From: Streptomyces marinisediminis
Lineage (GTDB): Bacteria; Actinomycetota; Actinomycetes; Streptomycetales; Streptomycetaceae
Direction: 5' to 3'
NCBI RefSeq assembly: GCF_026262575.1
Contig: NZ_JAPKFL010000017.1
Coordinates: forward strand, 1-64,000
Length of the DNA stretch: 64,000 nt
The notes under the pieces were generated by a model. The model searched no databases and was not told where the DNA came from. It saw nothing but the letters and a program-made list of their open reading frames with translations. The translations under genes and the position numbers were made by a program. Positions 50,166-58,707 of this stretch are shown here, piece by piece (the first letter of the stretch is position 1; each line of letters opens with the position of its first letter).

Positions 50166-51424
50166 GCGTACGCGGATCCGGACCCGGCCCGGTGGCACCG
50201 CGGCTTTCGCCCCGCCCCGCGGGCCCGGGCGGCCGCCGTCCCCCGCGCACCGCCCCGGTCGCCCGCGCGGTGGCCGCGCTCGGCGCCGCCCTGCTGCTCC
50301 TGCTCTCCCCGGTGGCCGGGCAGGCCGCCCACGCCGACGGCATCCGCGAGCGCCAGTGGTCGCTGGACGCGGTCGGCGCCCGCGAGGCGTGGCAGACCAC
50401 CCGCGGCGCCGGCGTCACCGTGGCCGTGCTGGACACCGGGGTGGACGCCGGCCACCCCGACCTCCAGGGCGCCGTCCTGGAGGGCAAGGACGTCATCGGC
50501 TTCGGCGCGGGTCCGGGCGACACCGCCTGGGCCCAGCACGGCACCGCGATGGCCGGGATCATCGCCGGGCGCGGCCACGGGACGGACCGCGCGGACGGCG
50601 TCGTCGGCATCGCCCCCGAAGCGGACATCCTGCCCGTGCGGGTGCTGCTGGAGGAGGCCGACCCGGCCCGCGAGCGCGCGCGCGACGCCCCCGGGCCCAG
50701 TGCGCTGGCCGAGGGCATCCGCTGGGCCGTCGACCAGGGCGCCGACGTCATCAACCTCTCACTGGGCGACGACAGCGCCTCCGCGCACCCCGACCCCCGG
50801 GAGGACGCCGCCGTGCGCTACGCCCTGCGCAACGGCGCCGTGGTGGTGGCCTCCGCGGGCAACGGCGGCGAGGAGGGCGACCCGGTCTCCTACCCGGCCG
50901 CCTACCCCGGCGTCATCGCCGTCACCGCCGTGGACCGCTACGGGGCCCGCGCCCCCTTCTCCACCAGCCGCTGGTACGCCACCGTGGCCGCACCGGGCAA
51001 GGACGTGGTGATAGCGGACCCCGACCGGCGCTACTACAAGGGGTGGGGAACCAGCGCCGCCGCGGCCGCCGTCTCCGGCGTCGTCGCTCTGGTGCGCGCC
51101 GCGCACCCCGAGCTGAGCCCCGCGCAGATCAAGCGCCTGCTCGCGGACACCGCCGACGCGACCCCGGCGGGCGGGCGCAGCGACGCCCTGGGCACCGGCG
51201 TGGTCGACGCCGCGGCCGCGCTCGAACTGGGCGCGACGCTGGAGCCCCGCCCCCAGCGCCCGCAGGGCCGGCCCCACCCGGCCGAGTACTTCGGCTCCGG
51301 ACCCACGCCCGACGCGGCCGGGGCGGGCGCCTGGCCCGCCGTGGCGGCCGGAGCGCTGGGCGCGCTCTTCCTGGCCGCCGCCGCGGCCCTGGCCCGGCGC
51401 GCAAGCCCGCCCCGCGGCCGCTGA
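50162..51424 (+). CDS. mycosin-like S8 serine protease, type VII secretion-associated
   Basis: 420-aa subtilisin-type protease. Signal peptide (VAALGAALLLLLSPVAGQAAHA), then the catalytic domain with Asp91 (VAVLDTGVD), His126 (WAQHGTAMAG), oxyanion Asn234 (SAGNGG) and Ser298 (WGTSAAAAAVSG). A Pro-rich linker leads to a C-terminal membrane helix (AVAAGALGALFLAAAAAL), the mycosin architecture. Mycosins stabilise ESX secretion machines, but no eccB/C/D/E genes are in the window. Coupled to the preceding membrane protein. Confidence 0.93.
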   Translation: MSVRGSGPGPVAPRLSPRPAGPGGRRPPRTAPVARAVAALGAALLLLLSPVAGQAAHADGIRERQWSLDAVGAREAWQTTRGAGVTVAVLDTGVDAGHPDLQGAVLEGKDVIGFGAGPGDTAWAQHGTAMAGIIAGRGHGTDRADGVVGIAPEADILPVRVLLEEADPARERARDAPGPSALAEGIRWAVDQGADVINLSLGDDSASAHPDPREDAAVRYALRNGAVVVASAGNGGEEGDPVSYPAAYPGVIAVTAVDRYGARAPFSTSRWYATVAAPGKDVVIADPDRRYYKGWGTSAAAAAVSGVVALVRAAHPELSPAQIKRLLADTADATPAGGRSDALGTGVVDAAAALELGATLEPRPQRPQGRPHPAEYFGSGPTPDAAGAGAWPAVAAGALGALFLAAAAALARRASPPRGR

Positions 51425-51435
51425 CGGCCGCGGGC

Positions 51436-51441
51436 TACCCT
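51436..51441 (+). promoter_or_regulatory. -10 box, leaderless-type
   Basis: TACCCT begins 12 nt before the GTG at 51448. Confidence 0.4.
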
Positions 51442-51447
51442 CGTCGG

Positions 51448-52197
51448 GTGGTGCTCAAGAACATCCCCGACCCCGGTTACGCCGACGACGACGGCGCGGC
51501 GGACCCCGCGCTCGCCCGGGCCCTGGCCGCCTACGCGGCCGACCGCGGTGCCCAGGGGCGGGTACTGGACGCGCTGCCCGGCGCCCGCCTGCTGGTGCCC
51601 GTCGTGGCGGTGCTCGGCGAGGCCGAGACCGGGCCGGACGGCCTGCGCCGGGACAAGAGCAGCGACATGGCCGTGCCCACGCTCACCGCGCCGGGCGGCC
51701 GGCGCGCGCTGCCCGTCTTCAGCTCCACCGCGAGCCTGGCCCGCTGGCAGGCCGACGCCCGACCCGTCGCCGTCCCGTTCCACCGCGCGCTCCAGGCGGC
51801 GGCGCACGAACAGGCCGACACGCTGGTGCTCGACCTGGCCGGGCCGGTGACCTTCCAGCTCACCGGCTCCGCGCTGCGCGCCCTGGCCGCCGGGCACCCG
51901 CGTCCGGGCGGGCCGCTCGGCGAGGGCGCCGTCACCGAGGCGGTGCGCGTGGTCGTCGCGGCGGAGCCGGACGTGCTCAGCGCCCACCTGGCGCCCGGCG
52001 GCACCGCGGACGGCACCCTCGCGCTGCGGCTGGCCGACGGCGCGGAGCCCCGGGCGGTGGCCGCCCGCGTCGCCCGCGCCCTGGCGGCGGACGCCGCGCT
52101 GCGCGAGCACCTGGTGCGCGGCCTGGAGCTGGCCCTGCTGCCGCCCGGCGCCGCGCTGCCGGGAGCGCCGCTGTTCAGCCGTACACCGGCCCCGTGA
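51448..52197 (+). CDS. SseB-domain protein
   Basis: 249 aa with an SseB N-terminal-type domain: GARLLVPVVAVLGEAE, SSDMAVPTLTAPGGRRALPVFSS and AVPFHRALQAAAHEQADTLV. The C-terminal half is less conserved. SseB-domain proteins are of unclear function; some are linked to type VII secretion neighbourhoods, consistent with the mycosin pair just upstream. Its 3' end overlaps that of the convergent DUF1844 gene by 23 bp. Confidence 0.87.
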   Translation: MVLKNIPDPGYADDDGAADPALARALAAYAADRGAQGRVLDALPGARLLVPVVAVLGEAETGPDGLRRDKSSDMAVPTLTAPGGRRALPVFSSTASLARWQADARPVAVPFHRALQAAAHEQADTLVLDLAGPVTFQLTGSALRALAAGHPRPGGPLGEGAVTEAVRVVVAAEPDVLSAHLAPGGTADGTLALRLADGAEPRAVAARVARALAADAALREHLVRGLELALLPPGAALPGAPLFSRTPAP

Positions 52198-52588
52198 ACT
52201 TCTCGCCCGGCCCCTGCCCCGGCTCGTCGGGGACGACCGAGGCCTCCCGGAACGCGAGCTGCAGGGACTTCAGTCCGTCCCGCAGCGGCGCGGCGTGGTA
52301 GGAGCCGATCTCGGTGGCGCTCGCCGTCACCAGCCCGGCCAGCGCCTGGATCAGCTTGCGTGCCTCGTCCAGATCCTTGTGCCGCTCGCCCTCCTCGGCC
52401 AGCCCGAGGTTGACCGCCGCCGCGCTCATCAGGTGGACGGCGACGGTGGTGACGACCTCCACGGCCGGGACGTCGGCGATGTCCCGGGTGACGGTGTCGA
52501 AGTCGGGCCCCGGCCGGGCGGCCTGGTCGCCGGCGGACGGCGCGTGCGCGGGCTGGTCCGGCTGCGGGGAGGGGGCGGCGTCGGTCAT
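52175..52588 (-). CDS. DUF1844 family protein
   Basis: 137 aa. A disordered N-terminus (DAAPSPQPDQPAHAPSAGDQ) precedes the conserved helical part: DIADVPAVEVVTTVAVHLMS, AAVNLGLAEEG and DEARKLIQALAGLV. DUF1844 proteins are small, cytoplasmic and uncharacterised, and in actinobacteria usually lie next to infC, as here (divergent). ATG 52588; the ribosome-binding site is weak. Confidence 0.9.
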   Translation of the reverse strand: MTDAAPSPQPDQPAHAPSAGDQAARPGPDFDTVTRDIADVPAVEVVTTVAVHLMSAAAVNLGLAEEGERHKDLDEARKLIQALAGLVTASATEIGSYHAAPLRDGLKSLQLAFREASVVPDEPGQGPGEKFTGPVYG

Positions 52589-53001
52589 CGTGGTTCGCTT
52601 TCTGCTCAAGCGGCGGGGGCGGTGCCCCAGCCTAGGCGGGCGGGCCGGCTCCCCCGACCGGGGGCTTGCGCGCGGGCGCGGTGTGTGCGCCCGTCGTGTA
52701 CCGGTCGTGTACGATGGGGGGTGACCGGTCGGACGTCTCCCGCCCCGCAAGGCGGTGGTGATGCCCGGCCCGCAAGTGGAGGCTCCACGCTCCCACCCGT
52801 TCCGGCCTGACGGTCGGCGGGTCAACGGTCAGGTCGCGCCCCGCGGTGAACGCGGCGGTGCTCCCGGTCTGTGCGGAGCCCCGTCTTGTGTCCCGTCCGG
52901 GGCGTTTCTCACGTCGCGCCCATGACGGGGCGGTCTCTCACCCACAGACACGTGACGCGGCTGTCCGCCAGGCGGCCGCGTGGTGCTACCTAGGAGGCCC
53001 C
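52589..53001 (+). promoter_or_regulatory. infC leader region
   Basis: 413 bp between divergent DUF1844 and infC. TACGAT (52710-52715) is a plausible -10 box. The resulting leader of about 280 nt is hairpin-rich, for example GTGGA/TCCAC near 52776-52788 and CCTGAC/GTCAGG (52806-52811, 52828-52833). It ends with TAGGAGGCCCC directly before the AUC start. No gene is supported here. Confidence 0.5.
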
Positions 53002-53619
53002 ATCAGCGCCGAGCCCCGCATCAACGACCGGATTCGCGTCCCCGAGGTGCGACTCGTCGGTCCCAGCGGCGAGCAGGTCGGCATCGTGCCGCTCGCCAAG
53101 GCCCTGGAGCTCGCACAGGAGTACGACCTCGACCTCGTCGAGGTGGCCGCGAACGCGCGGCCTCCGGTGTGCAAGCTCATGGACTACGGGAAGTTCAAGT
53201 ACGAGTCGGCCATGAAGGCCCGTGAGGCGCGCAAGAACCAGGCGCACACGGTCATCAAGGAGATGAAGCTCCGGCCGAAGATCGATCCGCACGACTACGA
53301 CACCAAGAAGGGTCACGTCGTCCGGTTCCTCAAGCAGGGTGACAAGGTCAAGATCACGATCATGTTCCGCGGGCGCGAGCAGTCCCGGCCCGAGCTGGGG
53401 TTCCGACTGCTGCAGCGGCTCGCCGACGACGTCCAGGACCTGGGCTTCGTGGAGTCCAACCCCAAGCAGGACGGCCGCAACATGATCATGGTGCTCGGCC
53501 CGCACAAGAAGAAGACCGAGGCCATGGCGGAGGCGCGCCAGGCGCAGGAGGCACGCAAGTCGGCCCTGCGCGGCGACCAGCCGGCCGAGGCGCCTGCCGA
53601 GGAGACCGCCGAGGCGTGA
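53002..53619 (+). CDS. infC: translation initiation factor IF-3 (AUC start)
   Basis: 205-aa factor that binds the 30S subunit and checks the start codon. The protein begins (ATC read as fMet)SAEPRINDRIRVPEVRLVG. The N-domain, linker, and C-domain (TVIKEMKLRPKIDPHDYD, VKITIMFRGREQSRPELG) are complete, with an Ala/Glu-rich tail. The ATC at 53002 is the only start near the AGGAGG at 52992-52997; the nearest upstream in-frame GTG is 156 nt away. Rare AUU/AUC starts let IF-3 repress its own synthesis. rpmI and rplT follow. Confidence 0.95.
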   Translation: MSAEPRINDRIRVPEVRLVGPSGEQVGIVPLAKALELAQEYDLDLVEVAANARPPVCKLMDYGKFKYESAMKAREARKNQAHTVIKEMKLRPKIDPHDYDTKKGHVVRFLKQGDKVKITIMFRGREQSRPELGFRLLQRLADDVQDLGFVESNPKQDGRNMIMVLGPHKKKTEAMAEARQAQEARKSALRGDQPAEAPAEETAEA

Positions 53620-53673
53620 GCCTCACCCGGAGCGGCCACCGCCCCGGGACAGCCCGAACCGAACCAGAGTTGA

Positions 53674-53724
53674 CGTTCCCGCCCGCCCGCGCCACGGGGC
53701 AGCCCGGCGCGGACGACGGGAACG
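53674..53724 (+). promoter_or_regulatory. two-tier hairpin between infC and rpmI
   Basis: Outer 8-bp stem (53674-53681 with 53717-53724) and inner 7-bp stem (53687-53693 with 53706-53712), 12-nt loop. It sits 32 nt before rpmI, where ribosomal-protein feedback sites occur in other bacteria. Confidence 0.5.
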
Positions 53725-53756
53725 CCAGAACTCCATGATGAGGAGAGAACGGCGAC

Positions 53757-53951
53757 ATGCCGAAGAACAAGACGCACAGCGGTGCGAGCAAGCGCTTCAA
53801 GCTCACCGGCTCCGGCAAGGTGATGCGGCAGCGCGCGGGACGTCGCCACTATCTCGAGCACAAGCCGTCGACGCTCACGCGCCGTCTTGCGGGCACGAAC
53901 GAGATGGCCCCGGCCGACGCCAAGAAGATCAAGAAGCTTCTCGGCAAGTGA
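53757..53951 (+). CDS. rpmI: 50S ribosomal protein L35
   Basis: 64-aa basic protein of the large subunit: MPKNKTHSGASKRFKLTGSG, HYLEHKPSTLTRRL, ending KKIKKLLGK. ATG after GAGGAGAG. Second gene of infC-rpmI-rplT. Confidence 0.98.
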   Translation: MPKNKTHSGASKRFKLTGSGKVMRQRAGRRHYLEHKPSTLTRRLAGTNEMAPADAKKIKKLLGK

Positions 53952-53956
53952 GCCGT

Positions 53957-53988
53957 CGGCCCGCACCGCGCCGTGCGCGAGCGGGCCG
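53957..53988 (+). other. hairpin between rpmI and rplT
   Basis: An 8-bp stem CGGCCCGC/GCGGGCCG (53957-53964 with 53981-53988), 16-nt loop. It starts 5 nt after the rpmI stop and may modulate L35/L20 ratio or mRNA stability. Confidence 0.4.
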
Positions 53989-54060
53989 GGACCCAGACCG
54001 GTACCCATCGATGTTTGGGCCGCGCGCATCCACCGCGGCCCCGCTACAAGGAGTCAACAC

Positions 54061-54444
54061 GTGGCACGCGTCAAGCGGGCAGTCAACGCCCACAAGAAGC
54101 GCCGGGCGATCCTGGAGCAGGCCAGCGGCTACCGTGGCCAGCGCTCCCGCCTGTACCGCAAGGCGAAGGAACAGGTCACCCACTCGTTCGTCTACAACTA
54201 CAACGACCGCAAGAAGCGCAAGGGCGACTTCCGCCAGCTCTGGATCCAGCGGATCAACGCCGCGGCCCGCGCCAACGGCATGACCTACAACCGCTTCATC
54301 CAGGGCCTGAAGGCCGCCCAGGTCGAGGTGGACCGCAAGATCCTCGCCGACCTCGCGGTCAACGACCCGAACGCGTTCGCCGCGCTCGTCGAGGTCGCCC
54401 AGAAGGCGCTGCCCAGCGACGTCAACGCCCCGAAGGCCGCCTGA
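54061..54444 (+). CDS. rplT: 50S ribosomal protein L20
   Basis: 127-aa early-assembly protein: ARVKRAVNAHKKRRAILEQA, SGYRGQRSRLYRKAKEQV, RKGDFRQLWIQRINAA. GTG start after AAGGAG. L20 is the autogenous repressor of this operon in other bacteria. A terminator follows. Confidence 0.98.
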   Translation: MARVKRAVNAHKKRRAILEQASGYRGQRSRLYRKAKEQVTHSFVYNYNDRKKRKGDFRQLWIQRINAAARANGMTYNRFIQGLKAAQVEVDRKILADLAVNDPNAFAALVEVAQKALPSDVNAPKAA

Positions 54445-54471
54445 ACGACCGGCTGAGCCTTCCCGCGGCAC

Positions 54472-54503
54472 CGGACCCGCAGGCCCACCGGCCTGCGGGT
54501 CCG
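54472..54503 (+). terminator. terminator after rplT
   Basis: A 14-bp perfect stem (54472-54485 with 54490-54503) with CACC loop, 28 bp after the stop. Confidence 0.8.
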
Positions 54504-54591
54504 CCGCGTTCGGCGGCGGGCCGTCCGGGTGGCCCGCCGCCACCCGCCCGCCCCACCCCTCCCGCACTGACGGAAGCGAGACCGCCGCACC

Positions 54592-55416
<825 letters not shown>

Positions 55417-55463
55417 GTCGCCGGGCCACCGCCCGGCGCCACCGCCCGGCGCCGGGCCGTGGT

Positions 55464-55510
55464 GGGCGCCGCCGCCCCTCCGCCCCCGTGCGGACGGGGC
55501 GGCGGCGCCC
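55464..55510. terminator. bidirectional hairpin
   Basis: A perfect 15-bp stem (55464-55478 with 55496-55510) with 17-nt loop between two convergent genes. A tandem CACCGCCCGGCGC duplication lies at 55428-55453, just before. Confidence 0.75.
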
Positions 55511-55526
55511 TCGAACCGGCCGGGCG

Positions 55527-56069
55527 TCAGCAGCGCTGGTCGGTGGCCGCCTGGTTCGGCAGCGGGTCCCCGGCCCGGCGCACGCCACCGACCGCGGCGG
55601 TGCACTCCTGCAGGGTGGCGGCCGAGTCGGACCAGAACTCCTGGCCGTTGGTGTTGGTCCAGGTGACGTGGCCGACGTACTCGTCGCGGGAGTAGCTGTA
55701 GACGCCGGCGCTGACGTCGTAGTCGCCGTAGTCGCCGCTGTTCTCGCGGAAGCTGTCCCAGACCCACACGTAGCCGTAGTTCTCCTCGCACTCCGGCGAG
55801 TAGAACTGCTTGACGGAGGCGATGCGGACCCCCGCGCGGGTGATGTAGGACGTGGTGCCGATCTGGTACGCGTCCAGGCACACCCCGGCGTCCTGGGCCC
55901 GGGCGCTGGCGGGGTTGCCCGCGGCCGAGGGCGCGGTGGCCGCCTCACCGCCCGCGGCCCGCTGCGGGGAGGGCGCGGGCGCGGGGCCGGTGCCGGCCAT
56001 GGCGGACGTCGCGGGGACGAGGGCGAAGGCGCAGGCCGCCGCGGCGACGAGGGTCTTTCGAGCACGCAT
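55527..56069 (-). CDS. secreted cysteine-containing protein of unknown function
   Basis: 180 aa. Signal peptide RARKTLVAAAACAFALVPAT with cleavage near SAMAG. After an Ala/Pro-rich linker, the mature domain has four cysteines (GVCLDAY, SPECEEN, LQECTA, terminal QRC), which could form two disulfides. It is rich in aromatic residues (YGYVWVWDSF, YSYSRDEYVGHVTW). I recognise no family. ATG 56069 follows AAAGGGGAA. It is convergent with the methyltransferase gene. Confidence 0.8.
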   Translation of the reverse strand: MRARKTLVAAAACAFALVPATSAMAGTGPAPAPSPQRAAGGEAATAPSAAGNPASARAQDAGVCLDAYQIGTTSYITRAGVRIASVKQFYSPECEENYGYVWVWDSFRENSGDYGDYDVSAGVYSYSRDEYVGHVTWTNTNGQEFWSDSAATLQECTAAVGGVRRAGDPLPNQAATDQRC

Positions 56070-56480
56070 GTGGCTGTTCCCCTTTGCTCGGTGTGTCGCG
56101 CACCCGGAGGTGCGCGGATGCCCGGCGTCCGGTGGTGCTCGCGTTGGTCGTGGACGCCGCGCACACGAGGTGGTCACCCCGTCAGACACCCCGCCCGGCG
56201 GCCCGGTTGTACGCCACCGCACACGCATCGGGCCGCCCGCCGCGGTGGTGGCGGAGCGCGGAGCGCCCCGTGCCGTCCGTGGGCCCGCCGAGCAGCGGGG
56301 GCGGTGGGTTCCGGGCGCGGCGGCGGCCCGGGCCCGCGGGGCGGCGGCGGTGCGGTGCCCAGGCGCCCCCGGGGGCCGAGTGCCGGGCCCGAGCGGTCCG
56401 CGCCGGCCGGAGCGGCCCCGGGCGCCCCGCCGCAGCGGCGTGAGGCGCCCGGGACCGGGCGGAGCGGGGGGCCGTGCGGC
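56070..56480. other. 411-bp non-coding gap
   Basis: It holds the promoter region of the secreted protein (minus strand) and the downstream region of nagB. I saw no clear -10, hairpin or gene in it. Confidence 0.55.
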
Positions 56481-57266
56481 CTACAGCCCCTGCCAGGACG
56501 GCTTCGCGGCGTAGGTGGCGCGGAAGTAGTCGGCGTGCTCCAGGCCGGAGGCCGCGGCCTGGTCGACGACCACCGTCGCGTGCGGGTGCAGTTGCAGCGC
56601 CGACGCCGGCACCACCGCCGCCAGCGGCCCCTCAACCGCGAGGGCCACCGCGTCGGCCTTGGCCTTCCCCGTGGCGAGCAGCACGAGGTGGCGCGCCTCC
56701 AGGATCGTGCCGATGCCCTGGGTGATGACGTGCCGCGGCACCTGGTCGACGTCGCCGTCGAAGAAGCGCGCGTTGTCCGCCCGCGTCTGGTCGGTGAGCG
56801 TCTTGATCCGCGTCCGGGAGGCCAGTGACGAGCAGGGCTCGTTGAAGCCGATGTGGCCGTCGGTGCCGATGCCGAGGAGCTGGAGGTCCACGCCGCCCGC
56901 CTCGGCGAGCGCGCGGTCGTAGGCGTGGCAGGCGGCGGCCAGGTCCTCGGCCGTGCCGTCGGGGCCGAGGAACGCGCTGGGGGAGAGCCCGAGCGGCTCC
57001 ACGACCTCGCGCAGCACCACCGAGCGGTAGGACTCCGGGTGCCCGGCCGGAAGGCCCACGTACTCGTCGAGCTGGCAGACCCGGGCCCCGGACGCGTCCA
57101 GCTCGCCGCTCGCGATCCTGCGCGCGAGGGCCGCGTACACCGGGAGCGGCGTCGAGCCCGTGGCGACGCCCAGGAGCGCGTCGGGCTTGCGGCGCAGCAG
57201 GCCGGCCATGGCGTCGGCGACGAGGTCGGCCGCCGCTGCGGCGTCCGGAACGATGACAACTTCCAC
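56481..57266 (-). CDS. nagB: glucosamine-6-phosphate deaminase
   Basis: 261-aa enzyme converting glucosamine-6-phosphate to fructose-6-phosphate and ammonia, the entry of chitin-derived amino sugars to glycolysis. It starts VEVVIVPDAAAAADLVADAM at GTG 57266. Hallmarks are LLGVATGSTPLPVYAAL, QLDEYVGL and LLGIGTDGHIGFNEP. A DasR-like site lies 28 bp upstream, so N-acetylglucosamine induction is expected. Confidence 0.96.
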   Translation of the reverse strand: MEVVIVPDAAAAADLVADAMAGLLRRKPDALLGVATGSTPLPVYAALARRIASGELDASGARVCQLDEYVGLPAGHPESYRSVVLREVVEPLGLSPSAFLGPDGTAEDLAAACHAYDRALAEAGGVDLQLLGIGTDGHIGFNEPCSSLASRTRIKTLTDQTRADNARFFDGDVDQVPRHVITQGIGTILEARHLVLLATGKAKADAVALAVEGPLAAVVPASALQLHPHATVVVDQAAASGLEHADYFRATYAAKPSWQGL

Positions 57267-57293
57267 AAGGATCCCTGTCTGTGCGCTGGCTGC

Positions 57294-57309
57294 ATTGGAG
57301 TAGACCACT
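57294..57309. promoter_or_regulatory. dre-like DasR site upstream of nagB
   Basis: On the minus strand the site reads AGTGGTCTACTCCAAT. It matches the DasR consensus A(C/G)TGGTCTAGACCA(G/C)T at 13 of 16 positions, with the first nine exact. Confidence 0.7.
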
Positions 57310-57397
57310 GGACCGGACCAACGTACCCAACCGGGCGGCGCCCGGGCCAGAGCACCCGCGCTTGCCGACACCGCCTGCCGCGCGCGCCGTGCGCGGC

Positions 57398-57403
57398 GTA
57401 AGG
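57398..57403 (+). promoter_or_regulatory. candidate -10 box for histidine kinase
   Basis: TAAGGT lies 44 nt before the GTG at 57442. Confidence 0.3.
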
Positions 57404-57441
57404 TTTCGCCCAGGGCGCTCGCAGGGTGAGGGGGAAGACAG

Positions 57442-58512
57442 GTGCCGGAAGTGGCCGCGTTCGGGCTGGAGCCCGACGACCTGCCCGACGGACTCGTCGT
57501 CGCCGACGAGCGCGGCCGGGTGATCTGCTTCAACGCCGCCGCCGCCCGCATCACCGCCCACAGCGCCGACCAGGCGCTGGGCCACCGGATCGAACGGGTG
57601 CTGCCGCTCCAGGACCTCGACGGCCGCATGTGGTGGCAGCTCACCGACCCCTACGGCGGGCTCGCCATCCGGCGCGGGCAGCCCGAGCGCAACCTGCTGC
57701 TGCCCGGCGGGCGCGAGGTGCTGGTCTCCGCCACGTACGCCCGCGTCCACCCCGGCGGGCCCCTGCGGCGGCTGGTCGTGACGCTGCGCGGCACCGAGGC
57801 CCGGCGCCGCAGCGAGCGCCGCCACGCCGAGCTGATCGCCGTCGTCGCGCACGAGCTGCGCTCCCCGCTGACGTCGGTGAAGGGCTTCACCAAGACCCTG
57901 CTGGACAAGTGGGAGCGCTTCACCGACGACCAGAAGCGGCTGATGCTGGAGACCGTGGACGCCGACGCGGGCCGCATCAACCGGCTCATCGCCGAGCTGC
58001 TGGACATCTCCCGCATCGACTCCGGGCGCCTGGAGCTGCGCAAGGAGCCCGTGGACCTGCCCTCGGCCGTCTCCCGGCACATCGACGCCCACCTGTGCGC
58101 GGGCGAGCCCGCCGAGCGCTTCCGCTACCGGGTCGGGGAGCCGCTGCCCCCGCTGTGGGCCGACGCCGACAAGATCGACCAGGTGCTGGGCAACCTGCTG
58201 GAAAACGCCGTGCGCCACGGCGACGGCACCGTCACCATCGAGGTGAGCGCCGCCGAGCCCACCCGGGCCGTCCCCGAAGGAGTCACCGTCACCGTGAGCG
58301 ACGAGGGTCCCGGCATCCCCGAGGAGTCGATGAGCCGCGTCTTCACCCGCTTCTGGCGGGGCAGCCGGCGCGGCGGGACGGGGCTGGGCCTGTACATCGC
58401 CAAGGGGATCGTCGAGGCGCACGGCGGGACGATCACGGTGGGCCGCTCCCCGGCGGGCGGCGCCGAGTTCCGGTTTACCCTGCCCGTGGGAGTCCCGGCC
58501 GTCCTGGCGTGA
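57442..58512 (+). CDS. PAS-domain sensor histidine kinase (orphan)
   Basis: 356-aa soluble kinase with no membrane helix, so it senses an internal signal. PAS domain about residues 15-115 (GLVVADERGRVICFNAAAA). Phosphorylated His137 lies in VVAHELRSPLTSVKGF. ATPase motifs: N-box LGNLLENAVRHGDG, G1 VSDEGPGIPE, and GGTGLGLYIAKGI. GTG after GAGGGGGAAG. No response regulator is adjacent; the orphan regulator at 19863 is 38 kb away and of a different subfamily. Located before pheS. Confidence 0.93.
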   Translation: MPEVAAFGLEPDDLPDGLVVADERGRVICFNAAAARITAHSADQALGHRIERVLPLQDLDGRMWWQLTDPYGGLAIRRGQPERNLLLPGGREVLVSATYARVHPGGPLRRLVVTLRGTEARRRSERRHAELIAVVAHELRSPLTSVKGFTKTLLDKWERFTDDQKRLMLETVDADAGRINRLIAELLDISRIDSGRLELRKEPVDLPSAVSRHIDAHLCAGEPAERFRYRVGEPLPPLWADADKIDQVLGNLLENAVRHGDGTVTIEVSAAEPTRAVPEGVTVTVSDEGPGIPEESMSRVFTRFWRGSRRGGTGLGLYIAKGIVEAHGGTITVGRSPAGGAEFRFTLPVGVPAVLA

Positions 58513-58595
58513 CGCGCGCACCGCGCCACCGCCGCGACCGGCCGTGGAAGATCACCACGGGCTGCTCCGCGTCCCTGCCACGACGCCGCGCCCCG

Positions 58596-58647
58596 TAGAC
58601 TCGTGGCCTGGCACTCCCGCGCCGCCCCCGGGCGTCGCCGGTGCCAG
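58596..58647 (+). promoter_or_regulatory. pheST promoter and leader hairpin
   Basis: TAGACT (58596-58601) is a -10 box. CTGGCAC (58608-58614) pairs with GTGCCAG (58641-58647) in the resulting leader. I could not recognise a T-box or a Phe-rich leader peptide. Confidence 0.35.
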
Positions 58648-58707
58648 CCGCCCAGGAGCCCGCGGGCCCAGCGCACAGGCGTCAGCCAATCGGAAGTACG
58701 GGAAGAG

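Noticed and set aside
58513..58707. T-box or phenylalanine leader peptide before pheS
   Set aside because: No T-box core sequence and no Phe-codon run; only a short hairpin is visible.
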